64,000 bases of DNA from Xenopus tropicalis (taxonomy: Eukaryota; Chordata; Amphibia; Anura; Pipidae): the NCBI RefSeq assembly GCF_000004195.4, contig NC_030681.2, positions 28,100,982 through 28,164,981 of the forward strand, in the 5' to 3' direction. Shown here piece after piece: positions 52,871 to 61,716 of the stretch. The notes beneath the pieces were generated by a model, which was not told the DNA's origin, made no database searches, and saw nothing but the letters and a program-made list of their open reading frames with translations. Positions within the stretch are counted from its first letter, which is position 1. Every line of letters starts with the position of its first letter. Position numbers and translations under genes: made by a program.

Positions 52871-53329
52871 ATATTATGGTTGATCTGACCCCTGACAGAC
52901 AATTTCTAAAAGCTACAGCTTAATAAGAGCTAAAAATACTTGATGCTAATATACATTTCATTATACTTTTACATTCAACACAGAGGAGACTATTGCTCTT
53001 TCCGACTTGTTGGTAAAACCATCATAATGTGTTTATATACACCAGGCTTCTTTATACTTTTATACTGCACTTTGCAGTTGGCGATATGTGGTGTTGGTGG
53101 GGGCGGGGTTTTAGGGTGGTTTAGACCTAAAGGGGAACATTTTTGAAAATGAACATTGAATATAGCTACATACTTATTTCATAGTGAACCTTTCAAAATA
53201 TAATCAATTAAAAATTCTGTCCTATTTCTAAAATAATAAGTTTATCTTTACTATCCCCCTCTCAGCATCTGTTTCTCTTTATCTTGTGTTCATTCAGGAA
53301 TTGAGTGTCAGATTTTATTTGACAGTTAG

Positions 53330-53412
53330 GGCTGTGACACACAGGGAGATAAGTCGCCGTGCGACAAATCTCCCTTGTCGCGGGTGACTAATCTCCCAGA
53401 AACGCCACCTCA
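53330..53412. repeat. Fragment of the 'agggct...gacacac' MITE
   Basis: TTAGGGCTGTGACACACAGG and GCGACAAATCTCCC resemble one end of the elements at 18522 and 22462. It is immediately upstream of the INPP5E-like promoter. Confidence 0.5.
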
Positions 53413-53453
53413 AATTCTCTGGTAGTGAAAGGGTTAAAAACAATCCTATACTA

Positions 53454-53527
53454 GTAAACAGATTAGTTTGTTGTTTAGCTCTGTTGTGTGATCACCATAG
53501 CAACTGCAAGTAAACAACAAATAAACA
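53454..53527 (+). promoter_or_regulatory. Forkhead-type motif cluster
   Basis: GTAAACA at 53454-53460, GTAAACAACA at 53510-53519 and ATAAACA at 53521-53527 match the forkhead consensus, including the FOXJ1 form. They flank the first X-box. FOXJ1 and RFX factors jointly drive motile-cilium genes, so the combination is informative, though single forkhead words are common. Confidence 0.5.
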
Positions 53528-53765
53528 AAAGCTCATTAGTATGCGGTCACCATGGCAACACTGATAAGATCAGTTTGCTTATCTTCTATAGTGTGGTCAC
53601 CATGGCAACCGCATTGTGACATCACAAACACAAGCTCATTAGTATGCGGTCACCATGGCAACACTGATAAGATCAGTTTGCTTATCTTCTATAGTGTGGT
53701 CACCATGGCAACCGCATTGTGACATCACAAACACAAGCTCATTAGTATGCAGTTACCATGGCAAC
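53491..53765 (+). promoter_or_regulatory. Array of six X-box (RFX) sites
   Basis: Sites at 53491-53504 (ATCACCATAGCAAC, one mismatch), 53546-53559, 53596-53609, 53649-53662, 53699-53712 (all GTCACCATGGCAAC) and 53752-53765 (GTTACCATGGCAAC). The last five match the full RFX consensus GTNRCC-N2-RGYAAC. Start-to-start spacings are 55, 50, 53, 50 and 53 bp, close to five helical turns, so all sites would face one side of the DNA. The array ends 8 bp before the TATA box. It is likely the main activator-binding region of the downstream INPP5E-like gene. Confidence 0.85.
53531..53765 (+). repeat. 103-bp tandem duplication in the promoter
   Basis: Units begin GCTCATTAGTATGC at 53531, 53634 and 53737, exactly 103 bp apart. 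Two units are complete and the third is cut after its first X-box. Each full unit carries two X-boxes and a CRE-like TGACATCA (53617-53624 and 53720-53727). Confidence 0.95.
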
Positions 53766-53772
53766 AACAGGC

Positions 53773-53780
53773 TATATAAG
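53773..53780 (+). promoter_or_regulatory. TATA box of the INPP5E-like gene
   Basis: TATATAAG lies 95 bp before the start codon, which would place transcription initiation near 53803-53810 and give a 5' UTR of about 60 nt. That UTR contains a small hairpin (GTTCGAAG ... CTTCGAAC, about 53804-53828). Confidence 0.7.
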
Positions 53781-53867
53781 CCCGACACTGAGCATAGAGC
53801 TCAGTTCGAAGTGGGACTTGCTTCGAACAACATCTGCTGACTAGAGCTCAGCAACCTTTCCTTAGCA

Positions 53868-55367
53868 ATGAATTTTCCACCTTTCATTGCTTTTCTTATT
53901 TTATTGGAACAATGTTTTCATTCATCTGATAGATCATCACTGACCCAGAAAGTAATCCTGACACCGGAAGAATTTGAATTATTGAGAAATGTTAAAGATA
54001 CAGATATTGAAGAGATCTACCCATTGGGTTCAGTTATCCTAATGGTATTTTCCTTGGCAGTTGCCATTAACTGGACTGTTGGCCATTATTGGAGACAGCC
54101 CTACAGAAGGGGGGCGGGTTGGGCCCATCTAATATCAGTAATGATATTCACAGCCCTTCTTTATACCCGTCACACATCACTGGAGTTCCACAAAGGAAAC
54201 CCAGAATATGAAGAAATGGAGAATGATGAAGATGAGGAGAATGAGGAGAACTTGTTAGTTTATCTCTTTGCTCTGCTTGTATTTATCTTCGTATTCACCA
54301 TTGACTGGTGTTGGAGTAACATTGCTAAAAAGCTCACTGGTGTTTCTCCCAGCCAGACCAGCCATAAGAGGCATCTAGAAGAGAGGCTCCTGGTTGGTCA
54401 AGGCTTACTTGGAGAAGAGGAACTGCAACGACATCTTCCACAAAAAACTCTGAGGATATTTATTGCCACCTGGAATATGAATGAAAAAAAGGATCTTCCA
54501 GAGAGACTGGATGATTTCCTATTTCCATTGGGCCCTGAGTCTGCACAAGACCTGTATGTAATCGGAGTGCAAGAAGGCTGTCCCAACAGGCAAGAATGGC
54601 AAAACCGTCTGCAGCTGACACTGGGGCATCGTTATGTCTTGCTCCACTCAGCAGCTCACGGTGTCCTGTACCTGTCTCTGTTTATCAGGCGAGATCTCGT
54701 GTGGTTCTGCTCTGAGGTTGAATGTGCAACCGTCACTACGAGATTTTTCCCAATGATTAAGACCAAAGGGGCTGTGGCTGCTTCATTTACATTCTTTGGA
54801 ACCTCATTCCTTTTTATCAATGCCCACTTTGCGGCAGGAGATTCCAAAGTAAAACAAAGAATCCAGAATTATGAGAAAATAATCAAAGACCTGCAGCTCC
54901 CAAAAAATGTTCCTGACACAAACCCCGTTTACTCTGATCCCGACGATGCGACGAGCCGGTTTGATGAAGTCTTCTGGTTTGGGGACTTCAATTTCCGCTT
55001 GAGCAAGAGTCGGAGGGAAGTTGATTCCATCCTAGAGAACCTTCCAGAAAATGACATGAGGTCCCTCCTGCAGTACGATCAGCTGTCAGAAGAGGTGACT
55101 AAAGGTTCTATTTTCAAAGGATTTAAGGAAGGTGAAATCCATTTCCGTCCCACATATAGATTTAATATCGGATCCGATGACTATGACACCAGTAAGAAAC
55201 AGAGGACGCCTTCCTACACTGATCGAGTGATGTACAAGAGCCGGAATCAGGATGATATCCATATTCTGAAATATGGCTCTTGTTCCCTTATGAGACAATC
55301 GGACCACAAACCTGTTTTTGGACTATTTGAAGTATTGATAAAAGCAGGGTCCAATAACATTCCTTAG
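53868..55367 (+). CDS. Intronless INPP5E-like inositol polyphosphate 5-phosphatase with N-terminal membrane domain
   Basis: 499 residues in one frame. Residues about 193-495 are a complete 5-phosphatase domain closest to INPP5E, which removes the 5-phosphate of PI(4,5)P2 and PI(3,4,5)P3 at cilia. Motifs: TWNMN (201-205), VQEGC (234-238), INAHFAAGD (317-325), FWFGDFNFRL (369-378), RTPSYTDRV (446-454) and SDHKPV (478-483). All expected metal- and substrate-binding residues are present. INPP5E-type homology starts near residue 179 (GLLGEEELQRHLP). The rest is new: a hydrophobic leader (3-16), membrane segments near 52-70, 86-100 and 129-149, and an acidic loop (113-128). Basic residues after segments 1 and 3 suggest a cytosolic catalytic domain. 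The C-terminal CaaX tail of INPP5E is missing. The INPP5E domain is split by introns in vertebrates; its continuity here points to retrocopy origin. The gene has its own TATA/X-box promoter and no lesion. The source of the N-terminus was not recognised. Confidence 0.9.
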   Translation: MNFPPFIAFLILLEQCFHSSDRSSLTQKVILTPEEFELLRNVKDTDIEEIYPLGSVILMVFSLAVAINWTVGHYWRQPYRRGAGWAHLISVMIFTALLYTRHTSLEFHKGNPEYEEMENDEDEENEENLLVYLFALLVFIFVFTIDWCWSNIAKKLTGVSPSQTSHKRHLEERLLVGQGLLGEEELQRHLPQKTLRIFIATWNMNEKKDLPERLDDFLFPLGPESAQDLYVIGVQEGCPNRQEWQNRLQLTLGHRYVLLHSAAHGVLYLSLFIRRDLVWFCSEVECATVTTRFFPMIKTKGAVAASFTFFGTSFLFINAHFAAGDSKVKQRIQNYEKIIKDLQLPKNVPDTNPVYSDPDDATSRFDEVFWFGDFNFRLSKSRREVDSILENLPENDMRSLLQYDQLSEEVTKGSIFKGFKEGEIHFRPTYRFNIGSDDYDTSKKQRTPSYTDRVMYKSRNQDDIHILKYGSCSLMRQSDHKPVFGLFEVLIKAGSNNIP

Positions 55368-55368
55368 A

Positions 55369-55440
55369 CTGTTTGAAAGAGAACTTTATTTAATGGAACT
55401 AAAGATAAATTGACAATAAAGACAAGAAATGAGAAAACCG
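55369..55440 (+). pseudogene. Fossil of the lost INPP5E C-terminal tail
   Basis: Starting at 55369 in the +1 frame relative to the upstream gene, the sequence reads LFERELYLMELKIN before stops. Human INPP5E has KFDRELYLLGIK at the corresponding position, a few residues after its DNIP motif. Here NNIP is followed at once by TAG, so a deletion of about 8 nt between the two probably shifted the frame and created the present stop. Confidence 0.6.
55415..55420 (+). terminator. Polyadenylation signal of the INPP5E-like gene
   Basis: AATAAA 48 bp after the stop. Two further AATAAA words lie near 55505 and 55517, so alternative 3' ends are possible. Confidence 0.6.
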
Positions 55441-55681
55441 AAAACCATAAGTCTATTGGCGTGGGGAGGGTGGGAGGGCCAATGACTTGGTTTTCTTGCC
55501 TTTGAATAAAACACATAAATAAAACACTTGCACGTTTTGTGAATATCGCCAGTGCTGGCATTTTAAACCAATTCCTATAGCCAGCATGGGAGGGATGGAA
55601 AGGGGGCGATTTCACACAATAATCACTCTGAGCAAAAAAAGCTGCAACCAACTTCCATATACTTATAGCACACAACCCCAC

Positions 55682-56070
55682 CATGTTGGACTTATGCCTT
55701 TGAACCAGGAATAGTGGACTTGAAGATCTCTCCCACAAAAAATTTACAGGGATTGATGAATGGTCAGTGAGCCAATACTTTGGTCACAAGACACATTTCA
55801 TAAGATTATACCGCCAATACCGCTTATTAATATATGACCGTTCACAGTTACACTTACCATAATTCACCAGCAAAGATTTCAAGCACCGCTATGTTGGACT
55901 TATGCCCTTATAATCTCTCCTATACATAAGCTACAGCAGAAAGAACAGCCAGTAAGCCAACACTCTGGTGAGAAGACACTTTTTCTATGATAATACAACC
56001 AATAATGACCAGTGTGCAAGTCTATAAAGAATCTTACCAAAGCTAAATATTTAGGACCACAGTATGGCAT
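55682..56070 (+). repeat. Diverged sub-repeats of about 170-210 bp
   Basis: Segments beginning CATGTTGGACTTATGCC (55682), CTATGTTGGACTTATGCC (55889) and CAGTATGGCATTTACCC (about 56060), each with GTCAGTGAGCCAA/CCAGTAAGCCAA and a GACACA tract, show that the 950-bp block was itself built from older tandem units. Confidence 0.6.
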
Positions 56071-57607
56071 TTACCCATGTTACCCGTGTTCTGGTGTGCA
56101 ATAGGGGTTTGAAGCCACTTGGCATTACCTCTGCCTGATCCCTTTTGTACCACGTTTTCGTATCAACCTTGGCAGTGTTTAGAATCCCTGTCTTCCCTGC
56201 AGCAGAAAGTCCGGGGCCCCAAAAGGGCGTCGGTGAAAACCGGGGTTGCAAGCGCTCTTCTAATTCAATTAAAAGGTTGGTACTAGCAGTCTACAGGCTT
56301 CCCCATGACATTACCATTGCAATCACATATCTGTGACAAGATAAATGCAGTGCCAATTTCATGTACTGTAATACCCTGGAACACACAACAGGATAAATGC
56401 AGCGTCAATTCCATGTATAATGCCCCCAGAACACACAGCAAGATAAATACAGTGCAAATTCGTTGTATAATGCTCCTATAACATGACAGGATAAATCCAT
56501 GGTCGATTCCATTTATAGTACCTTGGAACACATGGCACGATAAGTACAGTGCAAGTTGCATGTATAATACCCTCAGAACACACAGCAGAATAAACACGGG
56601 GTCAATTACATTTATAATACTCCAGGATACACAGCAGGAAAAATACAGTGCCAGAAGATCTCTCCCACAAAAAAGCTACAGGGATTGATGAATGGTCAGT
56701 GAGCCAACACTTTGGTCACAAGACACATTTATTAAGATTATACCGCCAATACCCCTTATTAATATATGACGTTAACAGTTAAGCTTACCATAATTCACCA
56801 GCAAAGATTTCTAGCACCGCTATGTTGGACTTATGCCCTTATAATATGGATGTTGACCTTGAAGACCTCTCCTATACATAAGCTACAGCAGAAAGAACAG
56901 CCAGTAAGCCAACACTCTGGTGAGAAGACACTTTTTCTATGATAATACAACCAATAATGACCAGTGTGCAAGTCTATGAAGAATCTTACCAAAGCTAAAT
57001 ATTTAGGACCACAGTATGGCATTTACCCATGTTACCCGTGTTCTGGTGTGCAATAGGGGTTTGAAGCCACTTGGCATTACCTCTGCCTGATCCCTTTTGT
57101 ACCACATTTTCGTATCAACCTTGGCAGTGTTTAGAATCCCTGTCTTCCCTGCAGCAGAAAGTCCGGGGCCCCAAAAGGGCGTCGGTGAAAACCGGGGTTG
57201 CAAACGCTCTTCTAATTCAATTAAAAGGTTGGTACTAGCCGTCTACAGGCTTCCCCATGACATTACCTTTGCAATCACATATCTGTGACAAGATGAATGC
57301 AGTGCCAATTTCATGTACTGTAATACCCTGGAACACACAACAGGATAAATGCAGCATCAATTCCATGTATAATGCCCCCAGAACACACAGCAAGATAAAT
57401 ACAGTGCAAATTCGTTGTATAATGCTCCTATAACATGACAGGATAAATCCATGGTCGATTCCATTTATAGTACCTTGGAACACATGGCACGATAAGTACA
57501 GTGCAAGTTGCATGTATAATACCCTCAGAACACACAGCAGGATAAACATGGGGTCAATTACATTTATAATACTCCAGGACACACAGCAGGAAAAATACAG
57601 TGCCAGT
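55723..57607 (+). repeat. Tandem duplication of a block of about 950 bp
   Basis: Copy 1 (55723-56654) and copy 2 (56655-57607) start with AAGATCTCTCCCACAAAAAA and are over 95% similar by eye. Copy 2 keeps about 20 bp (ATGGATGTTGACCTTGAAGA region, near 56846) that copy 1 lacks, so the offset changes from 932 to 952. Matching minus-strand frames in both copies (starting MQPRFSPTPFWGPG) simply reflect the duplication. Confidence 0.95.
56335..56660 (+). repeat. Minisatellite of about 45-50 bp units, copy 1
   Basis: Units contain ACACACAGCAGGATAAATAC, AGTGCCAATT and CATGTATAATACCC, with many variants. The array recurs in the second 950-bp copy and runs on to about 57690. Confidence 0.85.
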
Positions 57608-57690
57608 CCCATGTGTAATCCCCCCAGAACACACAGCAGGATGTATAATACCCCAGAACACAGGGAAGGATAAATACAGGACCAGTTTTA
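57287..57690 (+). repeat. Minisatellite of about 45-50 bp units, copy 2
   Basis: Same units as at 56335-56660, extended by two or three further units before merging into AT-rich sequence. Confidence 0.85.
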
Positions 57691-57879
57691 AAGGTGCCAA
57701 TCTTTAAAATATATGACCAAAGGTAAATCATTAGGACTGCCATATTGGGTTTACCTTGATATGGTATGGCAGTTTGTCAATTAATAAAATTCCACTATAT
57801 TATACCCAAAGTTTTTTGTTTTTACCTTTTTTTGTGTGAACATCTTAATTGTACAATTATCTGAATTAAAATCTAGAAC

Positions 57880-58420
57880 TATGGGGATTCCCCCTTCATT
57901 TCTTTTCTTTTTACTTTCTTGCTCTGGGTACCCCCCTCCCCCTCTGTGAGTCTATCACACAACACCATAGACTGATCTATATATTCACTGTCCCTTGAGC
58001 AGTTCCTTCTCACCCCCAAGGGCATATATTCCAACCATGGTCGATGATGGCAACTCCCATAATTTACCTGTATATCCCATACAAAACTTCAGATAGGGGA
58101 AGGATCTATTTAGAACTTTCACTTATACAACCAATGCCTGTAATTATCGGACGCCCTAAGGGAGGTCTATCAGATAGCTGTCTTTTGATTATGAATTTTT
58201 CAATTATATTGTACTGTTAGGCTTCCTGTATCAGATTATCCAGTTCTACTTCAAATTTATTAATAATATAAGTTTTTATCCAATAATCTATAGGCATCTT
58301 TATCTGCTTTCCTTATTACAATATTAGAATTTTGTCTAGACTTGTTAAAGCCCTGTGCAACACCGTATTCATTTCTTTAAAATGAGAAATGTATGGCTGC
58401 AAAAAAACAGAGGTAACCTC
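57880..58420 (-). pseudogene. Decayed Penelope-like reverse transcriptase fragment
   Basis: Read on the minus strand around 58170-58060, broken frames give DLP, then LGRPIITGIGCISESS. This resembles the PPGRPIVSG(I/V)xS motif of Penelope-like reverse transcriptases. Beyond it a degenerate GIYALGGEKELLKGQ could be the LYTxIPHxxG segment. Stops and frameshifts are frequent, so it is dead. It is probably unrelated in age to the fragment at 3952-4707. Confidence 0.4.
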
Positions 58421-58861
58421 ATTGCCTTAATCTTTTTGTTTTTACCACCATCACAGAAAAAGAAACAACCGGTTAACATCGCTAATAGTATTGAACAAAT
58501 ACAAAAACAAGTTCTTAACTGGGCAAAATGTCCTCCTCGTACTCGCCAGATTTGCTTCAGTGACAATTCTGTCTGTTTTTCAACTTGGGCCAATAGCCTT
58601 TTCTGTTTTTGGAAGAGGAAGATCGCTTGGCTCGGGTTTCTCCCTCAGAAAATACCTCCTTCATACGTGTTTCTCTTATCACCTGGGAAGACAGAGGAGA
58701 GGAGGAGCAGCCACCAGTATTTGATTCGTTGTTGATTTACATAAAAGATTTCTACTTTGATCTCTTCCATTTATTCTCCTTCCTTTATCAGTAAATTGTG
58801 CCCAATTATAAACTTTGTACATATTCTGGTCATATTCTGTCTTATCTCTCTTATGTACATT
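58420..58861. other. Unassigned sequence with overlapping open frames
   Basis: A 126-codon + strand frame starting at 58355 and shorter frames on both strands exist here, but none shows a recognised domain. The sequence may be more of the decayed retroelement. Confidence 0.3.
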
Positions 58862-59192
58862 ATGGGGCACACTTACTTATCCACGAACGCTCCGTGCGTT
58901 CGATCGTTCCAATCGTATTTTCCGCGACTTTTTCAGTGCTTTAGCGGCTTTTTCGATGATTGCGCGGCTTTTTCGTATTTTTAGCACGAAAAAATCGGAT
59001 TGGTTTTCCGCTCTTTACAATCATTCTGTACAAGATTTCGTGACTTTCAGATCGCCAATACGATATTATCGTGACTAATGCGATTTTTGCGTAAGCATTT
59101 TTGCGATATTTGCGATCTTCAGAAATTTTCGTTTCCAATCCGAATTTTTCCCATTCGGGATTCAAACTCATGTTTTGATAAATCTGCCCCTA
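58862..59192. mobile_element. CpG-rich palindromic MITE, second copy
   Basis: Starts TATGGGGCACACTTACTTAT and ends TTTTGATAAATCTGCCCCTA. The body is dominated by GCGACTTTTTC/TTTTTCG words like the element at 29103, though its arms are more diverged. Confidence 0.65.
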
Positions 59193-59425
59193 TGTCTTTT
59201 TATATCTTGTCAATTCTATTACTCAGATTATCAGAAAATTTTAAGTAATGTTCCCTTAGATCAGTGTGACTTTCTTTTAAAGGAGAAGGAAAATCAAAAC
59301 CTATTAAGCACGCTATTAAATAGTACTACTATTGGTGTGCAAAAACGCTATATTCCTGGCTTGCCTAGAGAAAGATGTACAGAGATACACATACTAGAAC
59401 CTACATACTTGTCTCAGTGAACGGC

Positions 59426-59740
59426 GCCGCCATCTTGTCCAGCGTGTCTGTATGGGCTGAAAAGCACAAGCCAGCCCACCCCTCCACTCCCCTCTCCTGC
59501 CACAAAGCCTCCGCCGCTCCCTGCTCCTGCCACAAACCCCCCCGCTCCCCCCACCTGCATGTCACAGAGTTCTCCAACGCTGCGTCGCCATGGCAACCAG
59601 ACGCTTCTGCTGTGTGCGCATGCGCCGCCTACAGTAACAAGTCGCCAAGTCTGGAAGGAGCGATGCATTATGGGAATCTTCTCTACACTGCTCAGCGTTT
59701 TTTTTTCCTGTTTGGCTTCTGATCTTCTGAACAGGTGAAG
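59426..59740 (+). promoter_or_regulatory. Promoter-like motif cluster inside T2 left module 1
   Basis: In order: YY1 GCCGCCATCTTG (59426-59437), an X-box GTCGCCATGGCAAC (59584-59597), NRF1 GCGCATGCGC (59616-59625), and a ZNF143/SBS site on the minus strand (59660-59676, TTCCCATAATGCATCGC). About 60 bp further on, CTGAACAG|GTGAAG (about 59728-59741) looks like a splice donor. The layout is that of a housekeeping promoter with a first exon. Confidence 0.55.
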
Positions 59741-59894
59741 TATGGGGAGACTTAAAGGAGAAGGAAAGTCAAAATCTATTAACCACACTATTAAATAGTA
59801 CTACTATTACTATGTAAATATATTTCTGGCTTGCCTAATGAAAGATTTACAGAGATACACCTGTTACATTCTACTACTTGTTTCAGGGAACGAC

Positions 59895-60335
59895 GCCACC
59901 ATCTTTAACACCCCCCCCCCCACGGCGATGGCTTCTACCTTAACAGTGCCTCTCTCCTGTCGCTTGTGTTGTGTCCAGCAGCACTCACCGCCCTTCCCCC
60001 CACCCCCCCCGCCGCCTTAACAGTGCCTCTCTCCTGTCCTTGTCCTCTTGTGTGTTGTCAAGCAGCACCCACCGGCTTCTACCTTACTGGTGCTTCTGTC
60101 CTGTCTGGAGCTGCGTCCACTGCCATCCGCTCACGTCCCCCCTTGCCTCTCCCCCTACCAGCACCTGTGTCTCTCTGCAGACGCTAGGGTGAGCCTCCTG
60201 TTGCTGCGCATGCGCCGCCTACAGTTCTAAGTCGCCGAGTCTGGGGAGGAGCGATGCATTATGGGAATCTTCTCTACCCAGCTCAGCGTTTTTCCTTACT
60301 GTTTGGCTTCTGATCATCTGAACAGGTGAAATATG
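59895..60335 (+). promoter_or_regulatory. Promoter-like motif cluster inside T2 left module 2
   Basis: NRF1 GCGCATGCGC (60206-60215) and the minus-strand ZNF143/SBS site (60251-60267) are intact, and the donor-like CTGAACAG|GTGAAA is kept. The YY1 site is changed to GCCACCATCTTT (59895-59906). The X-box region is replaced by C-rich sequence with an internal duplication (CAGTGCCTCTCTCCTGTC, near 59945 and 60020). Confidence 0.5.
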
Positions 60336-60499
60336 GGGAGACTTAAGGGCACTATTGAGAGAACTGAAGGTATGCCTGCAGCTTGAGATTAACTCTTTAT
60401 TAGCCTTTCCTTCTCCTTTAAGGGCACTATTGAGACAACTGAAGGTATGCCTGCAGCTTGAGATTAACTCTTTACTAGCCTTTCCTTCTCCTTTAAATT

Positions 60500-61670
60500 T
60501 AAAATATCTAGTTTTCATTTTTAATACATTTGTTGCTTGTTTTCAAACAAAAAAGGTCATTAATCGTAGATTACACTCAGACAAGATTTTATTCCACTGC
60601 TCCATAAATTCAGGGTTAGAGGTAAGTGAAGTGGGATAATCTTAAAAGTATTCTCTCACAGAAGTTGTAGATTGGTGCTGAGAAAGTTTAGATGTATATA
60701 GTTTAACCAGGTCCCTTAAATTGTAGGTGACATTACCATTGAATGTGTATATAGTATATAGTATATGGAGGTGGTTGCTCCTTTAATGTTAGCTCTCCCA
60801 TTATTCCCACCCCTTTAAGGACTTCCCAAAAGCTCAGCATTTAAGATGGTTAAATAGCAAGGTGACGATGCATCGCTTTTAAACTAGTTTAGGACTGACG
60901 CGATGGACACTGCCTTGACGGGGCGCGTCGGCTTATGCATGTTTGTACAAACAATGTCACCAAATGTGTCCTGTTTTTAAATAAGTGCAGGTATTTTTCA
61001 CTTTTTTTCTTTACATGCATTTATGCCATTTCATATTGCAGGAGTGCTGAGGAAGTTTAGATATTTATAGTTTAACCAGGTCTCATGCACCCAAACTTTG
61101 GGCTTGCTAATATGAGGCACAATGACCTACATCAATGGTGATGGTTGATAGTACAAGCAAGCTGGGTATACATATATATGGTATGTTCTAAATCTCTATA
61201 GTAGCAGGGGTAAAAATTTGCCATTCGCCAGATACAATAGACCATATTAAACCGTACAGTATGACATGTCTCCAAAATAAACCTCACAATCCTGTTGTAG
61301 AGACTCAGGCGCCCCTGTGGCTCTTCTATTTCACATAAAAGGTTGGTACTAGCAGTCTACAGGCTTCCTCATACTATAGACTGTAACAGTAACACTGTAC
61401 AACACAGAATAAATGACTAATAAAGAAAGGAGCCAGGGAGTATTGATGCCCTCTGTATAGTAAATTTGGCCAGGTCATATTACTTTTATATTACTTATAC
61501 TTGGAATGCCCCCACAAACGCTCTTTGAACAAAAAAGAACCAAAAAGTTTTGTGAAATGACAAATTGAAAAAAAAAAACAAAAACTCTTTTTTGCCACAG
61601 CACTAGAAATACCATCACCATCTGAGAAAAACCTCATTACCAGCCTTACAGCCTTACCCTATCTCTATAT
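60500..61670. other. Intergenic region with a fragment of the 950-bp block
   Basis: At about 61335-61375, AAAGGTTGGTACTAGCAGTC and TACAGGCTTCCTCATACTAT match part of the duplicated block (56272-56310). GCTGAGAAAGTTTAGATGTA (60678) and GCTGAGGAAGTTTAGATATT (61047), each followed by ATAGTTTAACCAGGTC, form a local repeat of about 370 bp. No gene was recognised. Confidence 0.45.
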
Positions 61671-61671
61671 A

Positions 61672-61676
<5 letters not shown>

Positions 61677-61714
<38 letters not shown>
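61677..61714 (+). repeat. (TA)n microsatellite
   Basis: Alternating TA tract. Confidence 0.96.

Positions 61715-61716
<2 letters not shown>

Larger units (their letters stand above)
59277..60496 (+). mobile_element. T2/Kolobok-type MITE array with duplicated left and right modules
   Basis: TTAA occurs at 59277, 59752, 60343, 60418 and 60493, and each separates a module. Two left modules begin AAGGAGAAGGAAAATCAAAA and AAGGAGAAGGAAAGTCAAAA. Two right modules of about 75 bp begin GGGCACTATTGAGA and end GCCTTTCCTTCTCCTTTAA. The left modules are CpG-rich and carry promoter-type motifs (see separate entries). Confidence 0.85.

Noticed and set aside
23000..53300. Exons of human-syntenic neighbours (SEL1L2, MACROD2, FLRT3)
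   Set aside because: No open frame in this interval resembled those proteins; they may lie outside the window or be absent.
56051..57203. Two matching minus-strand frames of 66 codons (MQPRFSPTPFWGPG...)
   Set aside because: Their agreement is explained by the 950-bp tandem duplication, not by selection; no known domain.
58355..58735. 126-codon + strand frame
   Set aside because: No recognised domain, and it overlaps a probable decayed antisense retroelement.
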